Part shown: positions 15,157-23,576 of the stretch, in pieces
How the letters are laid out: the number at the start of each line of letters is the position of its first letter
How positions within the stretch are numbered: position 1 is the stretch's first letter
From: Pleurocapsales cyanobacterium LEGE 10410
Lineage (GTDB): Bacteria > Cyanobacteriota > Cyanobacteriia > Cyanobacteriales > Xenococcaceae
DNA: 52,566 nt
Assembly (NCBI GenBank): GCA_015207195.1
Contig: JADEXJ010000027.1
Location: 1-52,566 of the forward strand
Reading direction: 5' to 3'
Made by a program: the position numbers and the translations under genes
The notes under the pieces: model-generated
Seen by the model: only the letters and a program-made list of their open reading frames with translations
Told to the model about the DNA's origin: nothing
Database searches by the model: none

Positions 15157-15173
15157 GCGAGCATCTTGCTCGC
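15157..15173. repeat. Single 7-3-7 mini-hairpin
   Basis: A perfect hairpin GCGAGCA-TCT-TGCTCGC lies between the stop codon of the DUF499 gene (15194) and the preferred start of the next gene (15121). It could act as an intercistronic RNA stabiliser or attenuator, or be a stray repeat. No U-tract follows on the minus strand. Confidence 0.6.
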
Positions 15174-15193
15174 ACTAGGAAGGGAACAATAAT

Positions 15194-18100
15194 TCAATAC
15201 TTAACTTTGGCGTTAAGAGAAATTCGTTCTGCTGGATTACGTTTGAGTGCTTGATGAATATCGTTTAATTCTTTGCTTTGAGGAGAAATACTAGGTTCAA
15301 AATCAAAGATCAACTTTAGATTTACATCAGCCTGGGCTTCAGGACTATTTAGTAGTCCGTTAATGGTATTGAAAAAGCTTTGAAAGCCTCTTACCTGTCC
15401 TTGGTACTCTAAACGTACAAACTGGTCATTACCTGCTTGAATAGTCGCAGTTTGATCTATTTTTGGAGAAAAGCGATTTAGTAAAGCAATAGCCGTTCCT
15501 AATTTACGGTAGTCGAGGAGTTTGTCTACGGATATTTCTAAAGACTCAATTTCTTGAACTTTGCGATCGCCACACAAATCAATTAAGCCAGTAAAAACTT
15601 TATTAACTGTGCCGTCAAGTTCGATAATGGGCGATCGATAATCAAATATAGTATCTGTACTGCTATTGCCTTTAGCATCAAAGCTGTGAGTACCATTTGC
15701 TTCTTTTACTCTGACCTTTGAAGAAATTACAGCACGGGCTTCTTGTTCTGCTGTTTCTCCGTTGCCATAATCAGCGAGTATCTTAAAGATTGATGTACTG
15801 CTAATTGCGGTTTCATATTCATCGCGAGGACGAAACTCTTGAGTTACTAAAGTACCATCGTGATAAAGGCTAGTTTTCAACGCTCCCTTTGCTTTCCAGC
15901 TAATTCTGACGGGTTTTGTTGTTTCACTACTGGGCATTACTTGAGCATTCAGTTCTATTACTCTAGGTTCGGGTGGTTCTAATATTCCGCGACGATAGAG
16001 AACCATGCGATCGCTAAATTCGATGGTTTCTGGCAGAGACAACTTGCCATCAGTTTTGATATAAACCTTTTCCCCTACCTCCATGTCCCAATGACCATCC
16101 TGTAATCCCTGGCGGATGGTGTCCCGCAGCATAGAGATTTCGGCATCCAGCAAAATATTGAGATTCAAATTTTTAGCAAAAGTATCTCTTAACGCTTTAG
16201 TCGTCCAATTGTCTAAACCTTTACTCCAAACTTTCTGTAAAACATAAACGGGGGCAAAAGGCTTAGAACCTTCAGGTCGAATTTTTTCGCAGTCTTTGAG
16301 AGCTTTGAGAATAATAGATTGCTGATTGCTATTACCTTTGACGGTACTCGAATCTTGAGCAGGTAAAACATAGTGCATTAACCCAGTAGGAGCTTTAACT
16401 TCATCTTTACTGGGATAAAACAAATGACGATAGGCATTCGTCAGAGAAATCCGCACATCTAAATTTTTTGCCCCCTCTCTTTCTTTAAGTTGCTTTTGTT
16501 GCGTACCCGATAAATCTTCTAAACGAGTCTGATTTTTGAGAATATTTTGAATCGCCTTATATTCTCTAGCATTATCAATTGCTCGTTCAATTTCTTGCTT
16601 ATTAGCAATCAAAAATAATAAACGATTTTTGTAAAGACGAAATTTACCCGATTCTCCAGTGTTATTAAAAATCTGCTCGACAATATGAGGTGGACTATCA
16701 GTAGAGTTAACCACCGTCGCTTCGTCAAAATCAATCAGACAAAGAGCGACAGTATCAGGAACATCGTCTACATCTCCAGAACCTTCAGGAGAAAAAATCG
16801 GCGTAAATATTTTTTTGGCAAAAATACTATCCCGTCGCGATCGCAAATCATCTTTGGCTTCACTACGCCCTACTTGTTCTTTCTCCTCGGTAACAATTTT
16901 ATTTATTGATGGTTCTTCTTTAAATCGGGACGTAGAAGTAATCGGATCGTCATCGAGATACCAAGCTACGGATGTTAATCTTTCGAGGGCGCGATCGACG
17001 AAATTAACTTCTAACCCAGGAGTTAGTAATGATAAATTCAATTCTGCTCTTTTTATTCCAGAAGAAATTCCCTGAGTGAGAGAATGCAAAAAGATTGTTC
17101 TAGCTACCCAACTAGAAAAAGGTGGTTTATCGGCTGCAATCCATTCCTCATCTTGTTTTTGAGCATAAGCTTCTCGACCATTGGGATTATAAATATCTGC
17201 TCCTATAGGTGGACGCATTTGCGGACGTTGTAATCTGGAAGTTAGGTCGTTAGTTATTTCTTCGTCCAAACCTACGGGTATATGGTGAGTGTGAATCATC
17301 GGTGTCCAATTGCTGCGATCGCGCCATAAATGTCTAACTACCTGAGCCAGTAACCTTAATGCGCCTCTAGTCTTTTGAAATTCTGGTATCGAAGCAATCT
17401 TTTTCGTTAATAAGGTAAATAATTCGGGATGAAACGGATAGGATGACGCGATCGCCTGACTGTATCTAGCGTCTTTACAGGCATCAGGTAGATTAACTCT
17501 ACTGGCACGACAAGCACTAAAATATTCGGATGCTGCTTTCTCTGCTGCTTCGCCACTAACGCTTGTAAATAAGCGTTGTTTAACAATGTTGTAGATTTCT
17601 ACATCCGTTGAAGGACTTAAGACCCTTTCCTGTCTAGCAGAAGCACGAATTAACTCCTGTAGCTCTGTGGTTTCTTCGGCAAAGGTATCGGAAGCAGAAG
17701 CCAAAGAATACACAAATACTAAATTATTACAAGCTCCCGCTAAATCCATTAAGGAAAAAAGAAAAGCTACAACTTGTTCTGCCAAGTCGCTTCTGCCTAT
17801 TTGTTTCGCTTTAGCTGCCCTCAGATAGCGAGCAATTTCATCTAAGATAATTACCGTTGATTTACCATTTAATAACCTGTCTAAAACATCTGTACCAGGA
17901 CTAATACCAGAGCGATCGCTTCCTTGTAATAATCGATATCCTTCTACTCCCCCAACTTGATAAGCAATTTCACCCCAGAGAGTTTTAGTAGTTATTCCCG
18001 AATCTTGATGATAAATACCATTTTCAGGGTCTAAATCCCTTCCGTCTACTGCTGCTACTTGTACGGGGCGATCGGGAATTAAATTCAAATCGGCAAATCT

Positions 18101-18427
18101 TTCTAAACCTTCAATTTCTCTTGCCTGCTTACAGATATGCCATAAAGCAATCTCATCGTGAGTTTTACCGCCACCAAAACTAGTCTCTAGCCTAATTACA
18201 GGCGAACCAGATGACTTACCTGTTAACCTACTAAATACCTCTCTAATTAAGGTTTTAATTCCATCAGTAGCAAAAGTATTGGCAAAAAAACTTTTAGGAT
18301 TTTGATATACAACGGGAGCTTTCTTTTCAACTACCAAGCGTAATTTAGCAGCAAATAGATCTACTGAAAGTTCTCCTGCTCGTATTTCTTCTCTAGGACT
18401 ACAAGTATCAAAAATTGAAGGCAACAT
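15194..18427 (-). CDS. DUF499-family P-loop ATPase, defence-associated
   Basis: A 1077-residue protein from the ATG at 18427 (MLPSIFDTCSPREEI); a TTG two codons upstream is possible but less likely. The Walker A loop is in TSFGGGKTHDE at about 82-92 and Walker B is STVIILDEIARYL at about 190-202. A winged-helix-like middle and a long C-terminal half without enzymatic motifs follow. DUF499 proteins occur in anti-phage loci with DUF1156 methyltransferases and resemble the large BrxC/PglY ATPases of BREX. Inferred job: an ATP-driven platform coordinating methylation and exclusion. It is transcribed toward the helicase gene, from the tRNA-Ser side, with one small gene behind it. Its promoter region holds a 24-bp imperfect palindrome. 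Confidence 0.85.
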   Translation of the reverse strand: MLPSIFDTCSPREEIRAGELSVDLFAAKLRLVVEKKAPVVYQNPKSFFANTFATDGIKTLIREVFSRLTGKSSGSPVIRLETSFGGGKTHDEIALWHICKQAREIEGLERFADLNLIPDRPVQVAAVDGRDLDPENGIYHQDSGITTKTLWGEIAYQVGGVEGYRLLQGSDRSGISPGTDVLDRLLNGKSTVIILDEIARYLRAAKAKQIGRSDLAEQVVAFLFSLMDLAGACNNLVFVYSLASASDTFAEETTELQELIRASARQERVLSPSTDVEIYNIVKQRLFTSVSGEAAEKAASEYFSACRASRVNLPDACKDARYSQAIASSYPFHPELFTLLTKKIASIPEFQKTRGALRLLAQVVRHLWRDRSNWTPMIHTHHIPVGLDEEITNDLTSRLQRPQMRPPIGADIYNPNGREAYAQKQDEEWIAADKPPFSSWVARTIFLHSLTQGISSGIKRAELNLSLLTPGLEVNFVDRALERLTSVAWYLDDDPITSTSRFKEEPSINKIVTEEKEQVGRSEAKDDLRSRRDSIFAKKIFTPIFSPEGSGDVDDVPDTVALCLIDFDEATVVNSTDSPPHIVEQIFNNTGESGKFRLYKNRLLFLIANKQEIERAIDNAREYKAIQNILKNQTRLEDLSGTQQKQLKEREGAKNLDVRISLTNAYRHLFYPSKDEVKAPTGLMHYVLPAQDSSTVKGNSNQQSIILKALKDCEKIRPEGSKPFAPVYVLQKVWSKGLDNWTTKALRDTFAKNLNLNILLDAEISMLRDTIRQGLQDGHWDMEVGEKVYIKTDGKLSLPETIEFSDRMVLYRRGILEPPEPRVIELNAQVMPSSETTKPVRISWKAKGALKTSLYHDGTLVTQEFRPRDEYETAISSTSIFKILADYGNGETAEQEARAVISSKVRVKEANGTHSFDAKGNSSTDTIFDYRSPIIELDGTVNKVFTGLIDLCGDRKVQEIESLEISVDKLLDYRKLGTAIALLNRFSPKIDQTATIQAGNDQFVRLEYQGQVRGFQSFFNTINGLLNSPEAQADVNLKLIFDFEPSISPQSKELNDIHQALKRNPAERISLNAKVKY

Positions 18428-18429
18428 AA

Positions 18430-18453
18430 ACAAGTCTCTAATTAGAAGCTTGT
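18430..18453 (-). promoter_or_regulatory. Imperfect palindrome just upstream of the DUF499 ATG
   Basis: A 24-bp near-palindrome begins two bases before the ATG. It has outer arms ACAAG/CTTGT and a perfect centre TCTAATTAGA; four positions break symmetry. This is a plausible operator for a dimeric repressor. No regulator gene is adjacent. Confidence 0.4.
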
Positions 18454-18541
18454 TCTTAGTTTGCCCATTTTGTTAAGAAAAATTTAATACTTATTTTTTC
18501 AGCTTTATCACTGCAATTTGTAGATGTTAAAGCTATGGCAC

Positions 18542-18787
18542 TTATATATTGTTAAACGAGTAAACGAGCTTGTGAGAATTAGCGATCGCTCTTATTTGCA
18601 CTAATCGAGTAACTACACTTGAGTAGTAATATTTATTGCCCTTTTTACTCTTATCTAATCCCAACCACAAAGCACTAAGATTGAGTCTATCTGCTAGCTC
18701 CTGAGATATATATTCCTCAAAATAAGGTCTTAACCAGTTAGAAAAAGTTTTAGTGTACTTATAGCCGACTGAAATAAGTTTGAAGCA
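18542..18787 (-). pseudogene. Gene remnant beside the tRNA, no start codon
   Basis: An open minus-strand frame of about 81 codons ends in TAA at 18542. It reads with a protein-like composition, for example TKTFSNWLRPYFEEYIS, LADRLNLSALWLGLDKS and YYSSVVTRLVQIRA. It has no ATG, GTG or TTG at its 5' end and runs into a stop at 18788. I cannot name the family. Its position at the 3' side of tRNA-Ser suggests the stump of a mobile-element gene, but that is only inference from location. Confidence 0.35.
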
Positions 18788-18830
18788 CTATAGTTATTCT
18801 TGCGTCATTTATACTCAAATCTCTAATTTA

Positions 18831-18917
18831 CGGAGAGGGAGGGATTCGAACCCTCGAACAAGTCACCCCGTTACAGCATTTCCAGTGCTGCGCCTTCGAC
18901 CACTCGGCCACCTCTCC
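18831..18917 (-). tRNA. tRNA-Ser (GGA anticodon)
   Basis: The minus strand folds as a class II tRNA. The acceptor stem GGAGAGG (18911-18917) pairs with CCTCTCC (18832-18838) with discriminator G at 18831. The D-arm contains GCCGAGTGG, the anticodon loop is CTGGAAA giving GGA, a long variable arm follows, and the T-arm is GAGGGTTCGAATCCCTC. CCA is not encoded. It reads UCC/UCU serine codons. Its 3' end faces the accessory island at 6-18.5 kb, the usual orientation for integration at tRNA genes. Confidence 0.95.
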
Positions 18918-19042
18918 AGATGACATACGAATTCTAATTATACATGGTTGGCTGATAGTGTCAAAGTTTTGTTAGATCCTTTTGCGGTAAACTACAGATT
19001 AAGCAATTTGATTAACCTCTAGGCAGCAAGTATCATTATTCA

Positions 19043-19411
19043 ATGACTAAAACTTATACAATAAAGGTTCGCGATCGCGCTACGGGCAAAACCCACATTG
19101 TTGAAGTCCCAGAAGATCGCTACATCCTCCAAACTGCCGAACAGCAAGATGTCGAACTGCCCTATTTGTGTCGCAATGGTGCTTGTACTAGCTGTGCGGT
19201 AAAAATTATTTCGGGAGAACTAGCTCAACCAGAGGCAATGGGACTATCTCCCAAACTCAAACAGCAAGGTTATGCTCTACTGTGTGTCAGTTACCCTCGT
19301 TCGGATCTAGAAGTAGAAACTCAAGGCGAAGACGAAGTATATCAAATGCAGTTTGGTCGCTATTTTGCCAGAGGAAAAGTTAGATTTGGCTTACCCTTGG
19401 ATGAGGATTAA
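19043..19411 (+). CDS. Plant-type [2Fe-2S] ferredoxin with C-terminal extension
   Basis: The 122-residue protein has the plant-type cluster ligands Cys43, Cys48, Cys51 (CRNGACTSC) and Cys81 (ALLCVSYP). It differs from photosynthetic PetF (about 97 residues) by a C-terminal extension of about 20 residues ending VRFGLPLDED. Such extended ferredoxins (FdC2-like in plants) are conserved in cyanobacteria, with redox partners distinct from photosystem I/FNR; the exact partner is unknown. Cytoplasmic electron carrier. It starts a run of + strand genes after the tRNA, followed 70 bp later by a nuclease-like lipoprotein gene. Confidence 0.9.
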   Translation: MTKTYTIKVRDRATGKTHIVEVPEDRYILQTAEQQDVELPYLCRNGACTSCAVKIISGELAQPEAMGLSPKLKQQGYALLCVSYPRSDLEVETQGEDEVYQMQFGRYFARGKVRFGLPLDED

Positions 19412-19481
19412 AATTTACTGCCGATAGCTGACAACTAACGATGCCCAATTTATCTTGTTAATATCTTTGTGCTGATTAATA

Positions 19482-19997
19482 ATGAACGAGATTAAACTGA
19501 TTGTGGTTTGCTGTTGCCTGATACTGTTATTTGGCTGTGCTAATTCTGAACCCAACTGGGCAAGTTTGCCTAAGGCAAAAGTAACGCGAGTAGTTAGCGG
19601 TCAAACTATTGAAGTCACAATGTCGGAAACTTCTGAGGTCAGTCAGATCAGGATTGCGGGAATTGATGCCCCAGATATGCGCCAACTGCCTTGGGGAAAA
19701 GCAGCCCAAACAAGATTGATTGAATTAGTGATGGGGAAACAGGTTTTAATCGAACTAGAAACCGAGAAACGCGATCGCTTTAATCGTCTCAATGCTCACG
19801 TCTGGCAAGATCAAACTTTGATTAGTCAACAACTAGTCCAAGAAGGCTGTGTTCTGGCAAACACCAGCTATACTCGTTCCTATAGTAAGCTGCTGACAAA
19901 TGCACAAGAATACGCTCGCCTGATGGGTTATGGAATTTGGAATCGAGATCTGGCGATGCGCTATACTCCCAAACAATTTCGCTCGACTATTAAATAA
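19482..19997 (+). CDS. SNase-like (thermonuclease-fold) lipoprotein
   Basis: The 171-residue product begins with a lipoprotein signal peptide: a hydrophobic core then the lipobox LFGC with Cys19. Residues 32-150 form a staphylococcal-nuclease OB fold: VSGQTIEV, IRIAGIDAPD, a KAAQTRLIELV helix and the strand pair DRFNRLNAHVW, then VQEGCVLAN. The Arg equivalents of the active site (in IRIAG and DRFNRL) are present. The usual Glu after IDAP is Asp here, which may lower or alter catalysis. Predicted to be anchored outside the cytoplasmic membrane and to degrade DNA/RNA. The next gene starts 19 bases downstream, so the two may be co-transcribed. Confidence 0.85.
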   Translation: MNEIKLIVVCCCLILLFGCANSEPNWASLPKAKVTRVVSGQTIEVTMSETSEVSQIRIAGIDAPDMRQLPWGKAAQTRLIELVMGKQVLIELETEKRDRFNRLNAHVWQDQTLISQQLVQEGCVLANTSYTRSYSKLLTNAQEYARLMGYGIWNRDLAMRYTPKQFRSTIK

Positions 19998-20016
19998 TCG
20001 ACTACTAAATTAAATA

Positions 20017-20838
20017 ATGAAACCTGCTGCCGAACTACAGATATTTTTAGATGTTGCTACCGAATCAGTCCTCGCTGCGGGGGCGGTATTAAAAGAACGC
20101 TGGGGTAACTTAAACGACATTCAAGAAAAAGGTCGTCCAGGAGATTTGGTAACCGAAGCTGACAAACTAGCAGAAGCAGAAGTTTTAAAAGTCCTGAAAC
20201 GTCACCTGCCAGACCATCAAATTTTAGCCGAAGAGTCGGGCGCGTTGGGTAATGCCGACAGCAAATATTTATGGGCGATCGATCCTCTAGACGGTACGAC
20301 TAACTATGCCCATGGTTTACCTCTAGCAGCAACTTCTGTCGGACTGATGATCGATGGAATTCCCTCTGTAGGCGCGGTTTATAATCCTTTTAGCGACGAA
20401 CTATTTCGGGCTGCTAAGGGTCTGGGGGCAACCTGCAATCGCCGTCCGATTAAAGTTTCGACCACCAAAGAACTGGGTAAAAGCCTTCTGATTACTGGAT
20501 TTGCTTATGATAGAAGAGAAACTACAGATAATAACTATGCAGAATTTTGCCATCTAACTCATTTGACCCAAGGAGTTCGTCGTCTCGGTTGCGCCTCCAT
20601 GGACTTGGCAGGGGTTGCCTGTGGCAGATTGGACGGCTACTGGGAAAGAGGAATTCAGCCCTGGGACATGGCAGCAGGAATTGTAGTTTTAGAAGAGGCT
20701 GGAGGTAAAGTAACAGCTTATGATGGTAGTCCTTTGGATATTAGTTCTGGGCGGATTTTGGCAACTAATGGTTCAATCCATGACAGCTTGAGTCAAGCGT
20801 TGTTGACGACCCCTGCCCTGACAGAATGGAAGTCATAG
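20017..20838 (+). CDS. Inositol-1-monophosphatase family phosphatase
   Basis: A 273-residue metal-dependent phosphatase of the IMPase/SuhB family. Metal and substrate motifs are in order: LVTEAD (45-50), AEESG (71-75), DPLDGTTNYAHG (89-100) and PWDMAAG near the C-terminus. It hydrolyses inositol-1-phosphate or related sugar phosphates; in cyanobacteria members also act on fructose-bisphosphate or histidinol phosphate, so the substrate is not certain from sequence. Cytoplasmic. Follows the SNase-like gene closely. Complete, with the ATG preceded by an AT-rich leader. Confidence 0.92.
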   Translation: MKPAAELQIFLDVATESVLAAGAVLKERWGNLNDIQEKGRPGDLVTEADKLAEAEVLKVLKRHLPDHQILAEESGALGNADSKYLWAIDPLDGTTNYAHGLPLAATSVGLMIDGIPSVGAVYNPFSDELFRAAKGLGATCNRRPIKVSTTKELGKSLLITGFAYDRRETTDNNYAEFCHLTHLTQGVRRLGCASMDLAGVACGRLDGYWERGIQPWDMAAGIVVLEEAGGKVTAYDGSPLDISSGRILATNGSIHDSLSQALLTTPALTEWKS

Positions 20839-21129
20839 TTTGCAGTTTGAGGTGAAATGAAAAAATTAATTTGGCTCTTAATCAGGCGATCGCGATCGAG
20901 GTTCGTTTAACTGACAATTATCAGAAATATCTCCCGTATTGGTTTTAGGCAAACTGCTGCTACTCTTGATACTGGGCAAAGGATGGCTTGATTTGCTGCG
21001 ATAAATTTGTACAATATCCTGTTAGTTTCGCGAGATTTGAGGGAACTATAATCATACAGCTAATATCTTAATTGGCATTTCCATAACAAAGATATGTTTC
21101 TCTGCTGATTATTTATATCTTTATTTCTT
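20839..21129. other. Gap without a recognisable gene
   Basis: This 291-bp stretch holds a GCGATCGCGATCG double HIP1-like site near 20886 and short broken frames only. A 17-codon frame near 20867 is not convincing. I see no terminator with a U-tract. Confidence 0.5.
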
Positions 21130-22095
21130 ATGTCTTTCGCGAGCAAAAACGGACTTTTCAAGCTTAATATAACGGATTGTCATGCGGTTTTGGGCGTATC
21201 CTTGGACGCTGAACCCAAACAAATTCGTTTACGATATTTAAAAATCGCTCAAACGCTTCATCCCGATAAGTGTCGCTCAGATCCAGCAAAAATGAAGGTG
21301 GCGGGTCAAATCTTGTCAAAGCTAGTCAATCCTGCTTACGAGCAACTGTCGCGAAAAAACACGTTCGCCGAACATCAATTAGTTTTGACCCAAATCGGCA
21401 AACGTTTGTCGGAGAATAAAGACAAAATTACGGTAAAAAGTCAGGCTGCTCAAGATTTATTAAAGGCTGGAAGTAGTGCAGAGCTAACTTATCATAAACT
21501 GTTAAAGAAATTGACCGCCGAACAATACAAATCTTTAGAACAAGCTACTCAATACATCGAGCAAATTAGCGAGCTAAATTTAGTTTACCTAATGCTAAAA
21601 GGAGATCGCCGAATCAACCGTCAGCAGACTGTTCCCCCTAACAATAGAACTAACAAAAAAACCAAATCTAAAAACAGAGCTACTGCAACTCCAGCCCCGC
21701 CTGCCAATACTCAGCAAGAGATAGTAGAACCAACTACCGAATCGCGGGTCAATGCTTTTGTCAATCGCGCTCAAAAATACATCGCCAGAGGAGAATTTGA
21801 TTCAGCAATCACAGAATTAAAGGATGCTTTGAGGATCGAACCCAATCATGGTGTCGCCCACGCAGTGATGGGAAAAGCCTATCTTTACAAAAAGCAGTTG
21901 ACGATGGCTAAGGTTCATATTGGTAAAGCCTGTAGAGCAGAGCCTCACAATCCTATTGTTATGGAGAGCAAAAAAGCGTTGGATAAGCTAGACAACAAGT
22001 CTAATAAATCAAAAGCTCGTAATTCTACTAGTAAAAATAGCAAACCAGACAGTAGTGGATTCTTTAGTGGGTTTTTTGGGTCGAGAAAAAAGTGA
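21130..22095 (+). CDS. DnaJ-domain protein with C-terminal TPR repeats
   Basis: The 321-residue protein has an N-terminal J domain (residues 15-75) with the HPD triad at 44-46 in QTLHPDKC, the motif that stimulates the DnaK ATPase. A helical linker and a basic, low-complexity stretch (about 165-195, rich in N, K, T, P, A) follow. Two TPR-like repeats come next (about 205-275: FDSAITELKDALRIEPNHG and MAKVHIGKACRAEPHN). The tail is basic and ends SGFFSGFFGSRKK. It is not a classical DnaJ: no zinc finger or substrate-binding domain. Likely a specialised DnaK co-chaperone or a scaffold. Complete and followed by hisZ. Confidence 0.85.
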   Translation: MSFASKNGLFKLNITDCHAVLGVSLDAEPKQIRLRYLKIAQTLHPDKCRSDPAKMKVAGQILSKLVNPAYEQLSRKNTFAEHQLVLTQIGKRLSENKDKITVKSQAAQDLLKAGSSAELTYHKLLKKLTAEQYKSLEQATQYIEQISELNLVYLMLKGDRRINRQQTVPPNNRTNKKTKSKNRATATPAPPANTQQEIVEPTTESRVNAFVNRAQKYIARGEFDSAITELKDALRIEPNHGVAHAVMGKAYLYKKQLTMAKVHIGKACRAEPHNPIVMESKKALDKLDNKSNKSKARNSTSKNSKPDSSGFFSGFFGSRKK

Positions 22096-22199
22096 TAGGC
22101 ACAATTTAAAGCGTTGCCTGCTATCACCACATTCCACGGTAAGATGTCACAAGTAAACATTGTTACCAATGTCGAAAGAGGATTCTTAACTTACTGGAA

Positions 22200-23411
22200 A
22201 TGATTTATCAACCGCCTGCTGGAGCTAGAGATTTACTACCTTTAGAAGTAGAACAAAAAAGTTGGATCAACGATCGCCTACAGCACAGATTTGAGACCTG
22301 GGGCTATCAGCGTATTGTAACCTCTACCTTGGAATGGTTAGATACTCTAACAGCAGGTGGTGCAATTCAACCTTCTAAAGTTATTCAAATCCGTAACAAT
22401 GGAGAAAACTACCTGGGATTGCGTCCCGAACTTACTGCCTCAATTGCCCGTGCAGCAGTTACCAGAATGGCAGGAAATACCGATCCTCAACGTCTCTGCT
22501 ACCGTGCCAATGTCTTTCGCAATCCACCTCAAAGCCATCACGGTCGTCAGCTAGAATTTTATCAGGCAGGAGTAGAGTTGCTATTTGCTGGTGGTATTTT
22601 AGCAGATGCCGAAACCATCTTGTTGCTGGCAGACTGTCTATACGATTTGGGCATACCAGACTGGTCAATTTTGTTGGGTGAAGCGGGATTAACGCGATCG
22701 CTTTTAGCCGTCTTTCCCGAAGCAATTCGTACTGAAGTAGGTAAATGTATTGCCAATCTTGACCGTATTACCCTCGAAAATCTGGAGCTATCAGCAGATT
22801 TAAAGACTCAAGCTCTGTTGTTGTTTGATTTAAGAGGCAAACCAGAAGAGGTTTTGAGTAAAATAACTACTTTCGACTTGGATGAGTCAGCAACCGCGAC
22901 AGTCAATAACCTCAAGTCTTTGATTAAATTACTTAATAGTAGTTCCCCTCGACCACTGCCCCTAACCCTAGATCTAAGTCTGCTACAGACTTTTGACTAC
23001 TATACGGGGATTGTATTTAAAGCCGTAAGTTTCCAAGACCATCAGTCCTATATCCTAGCAGCGGGTGGACGCTACGATCGCCTGCTGGGACTATACCATC
23101 CCCAAGGGGAAACATCTCCAGGGATTGGCTTTTCGCTCTCAATTGAAGATCTACACTCTTGCTTGCTGTCAACCGAACAGCTTCCCCACGAAGCTCCCAA
23201 AAGCGATTGTTTGGTAATTCCCACCACTAAAGAAGTAGAAGCTGCTGCACTTAAGTATGCCCGTAAGTTGAGAGATGACTCGATTAAAGTCGAGCTAGAA
23301 TTAGGCGATCGCTCGGAGCAAGCGATCGTACAATATGCTAAAACTCGTCGTATTAAACAGCTAATTTGGATTGAAGCAGACGGTACTCCCAGAAAAGAAA
23401 CTATAGACTGA
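22200..23411 (+). CDS. hisZ: HisZ, ATP phosphoribosyltransferase regulatory subunit
   Basis: HisZ is a histidyl-tRNA-synthetase paralogue that binds short-form HisG to make the first enzyme of histidine biosynthesis active and feedback-sensitive. The 403-residue product has class II synthetase core motifs: PAGARDLLPLE at the N-terminus, the motif 2-like region RLCYRANVFRNPPQ with HHGRQLEFYQAGVELL, and YYTGIVFKA plus AAGGRYDRLLG in motif 3. The anticodon-binding domain of HisRS is reduced to a short segment, as in other HisZ proteins. Presence implies a short HisG elsewhere in the genome. Monocistronic in appearance. Confidence 0.93.
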   Translation: MIYQPPAGARDLLPLEVEQKSWINDRLQHRFETWGYQRIVTSTLEWLDTLTAGGAIQPSKVIQIRNNGENYLGLRPELTASIARAAVTRMAGNTDPQRLCYRANVFRNPPQSHHGRQLEFYQAGVELLFAGGILADAETILLLADCLYDLGIPDWSILLGEAGLTRSLLAVFPEAIRTEVGKCIANLDRITLENLELSADLKTQALLLFDLRGKPEEVLSKITTFDLDESATATVNNLKSLIKLLNSSSPRPLPLTLDLSLLQTFDYYTGIVFKAVSFQDHQSYILAAGGRYDRLLGLYHPQGETSPGIGFSLSIEDLHSCLLSTEQLPHEAPKSDCLVIPTTKEVEAAALKYARKLRDDSIKVELELGDRSEQAIVQYAKTRRIKQLIWIEADGTPRKETID

Positions 23412-23576
23412 TTTATCAATGATGATTTTTAGCTAATGCAACTGTAGTAAGAAAGAGCGATCGCATTATACTTTTAGCTTAGGGCAGTAGATTTATTTTG
23501 TTAGTTGGAATTTAGCTATCCCAATCGCGATCGGATATGATGATCGATAGGGATGTAGCAGAATTCAACGATTACA

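Noticed and set aside
15122-15175. N-terminal extension of the small gene after DUF499, from the ATG at 15175
   Set aside because: The extra codons encode the 7-3-7 hairpin, and a GGAG site points to the GTG at 15121.
18542-18787. Tyrosine-recombinase (integrase) gene at the tRNA
   Set aside because: The translation lacks the R...HxxR...Y motifs; only location suggests it, so I keep it as an unnamed remnant.
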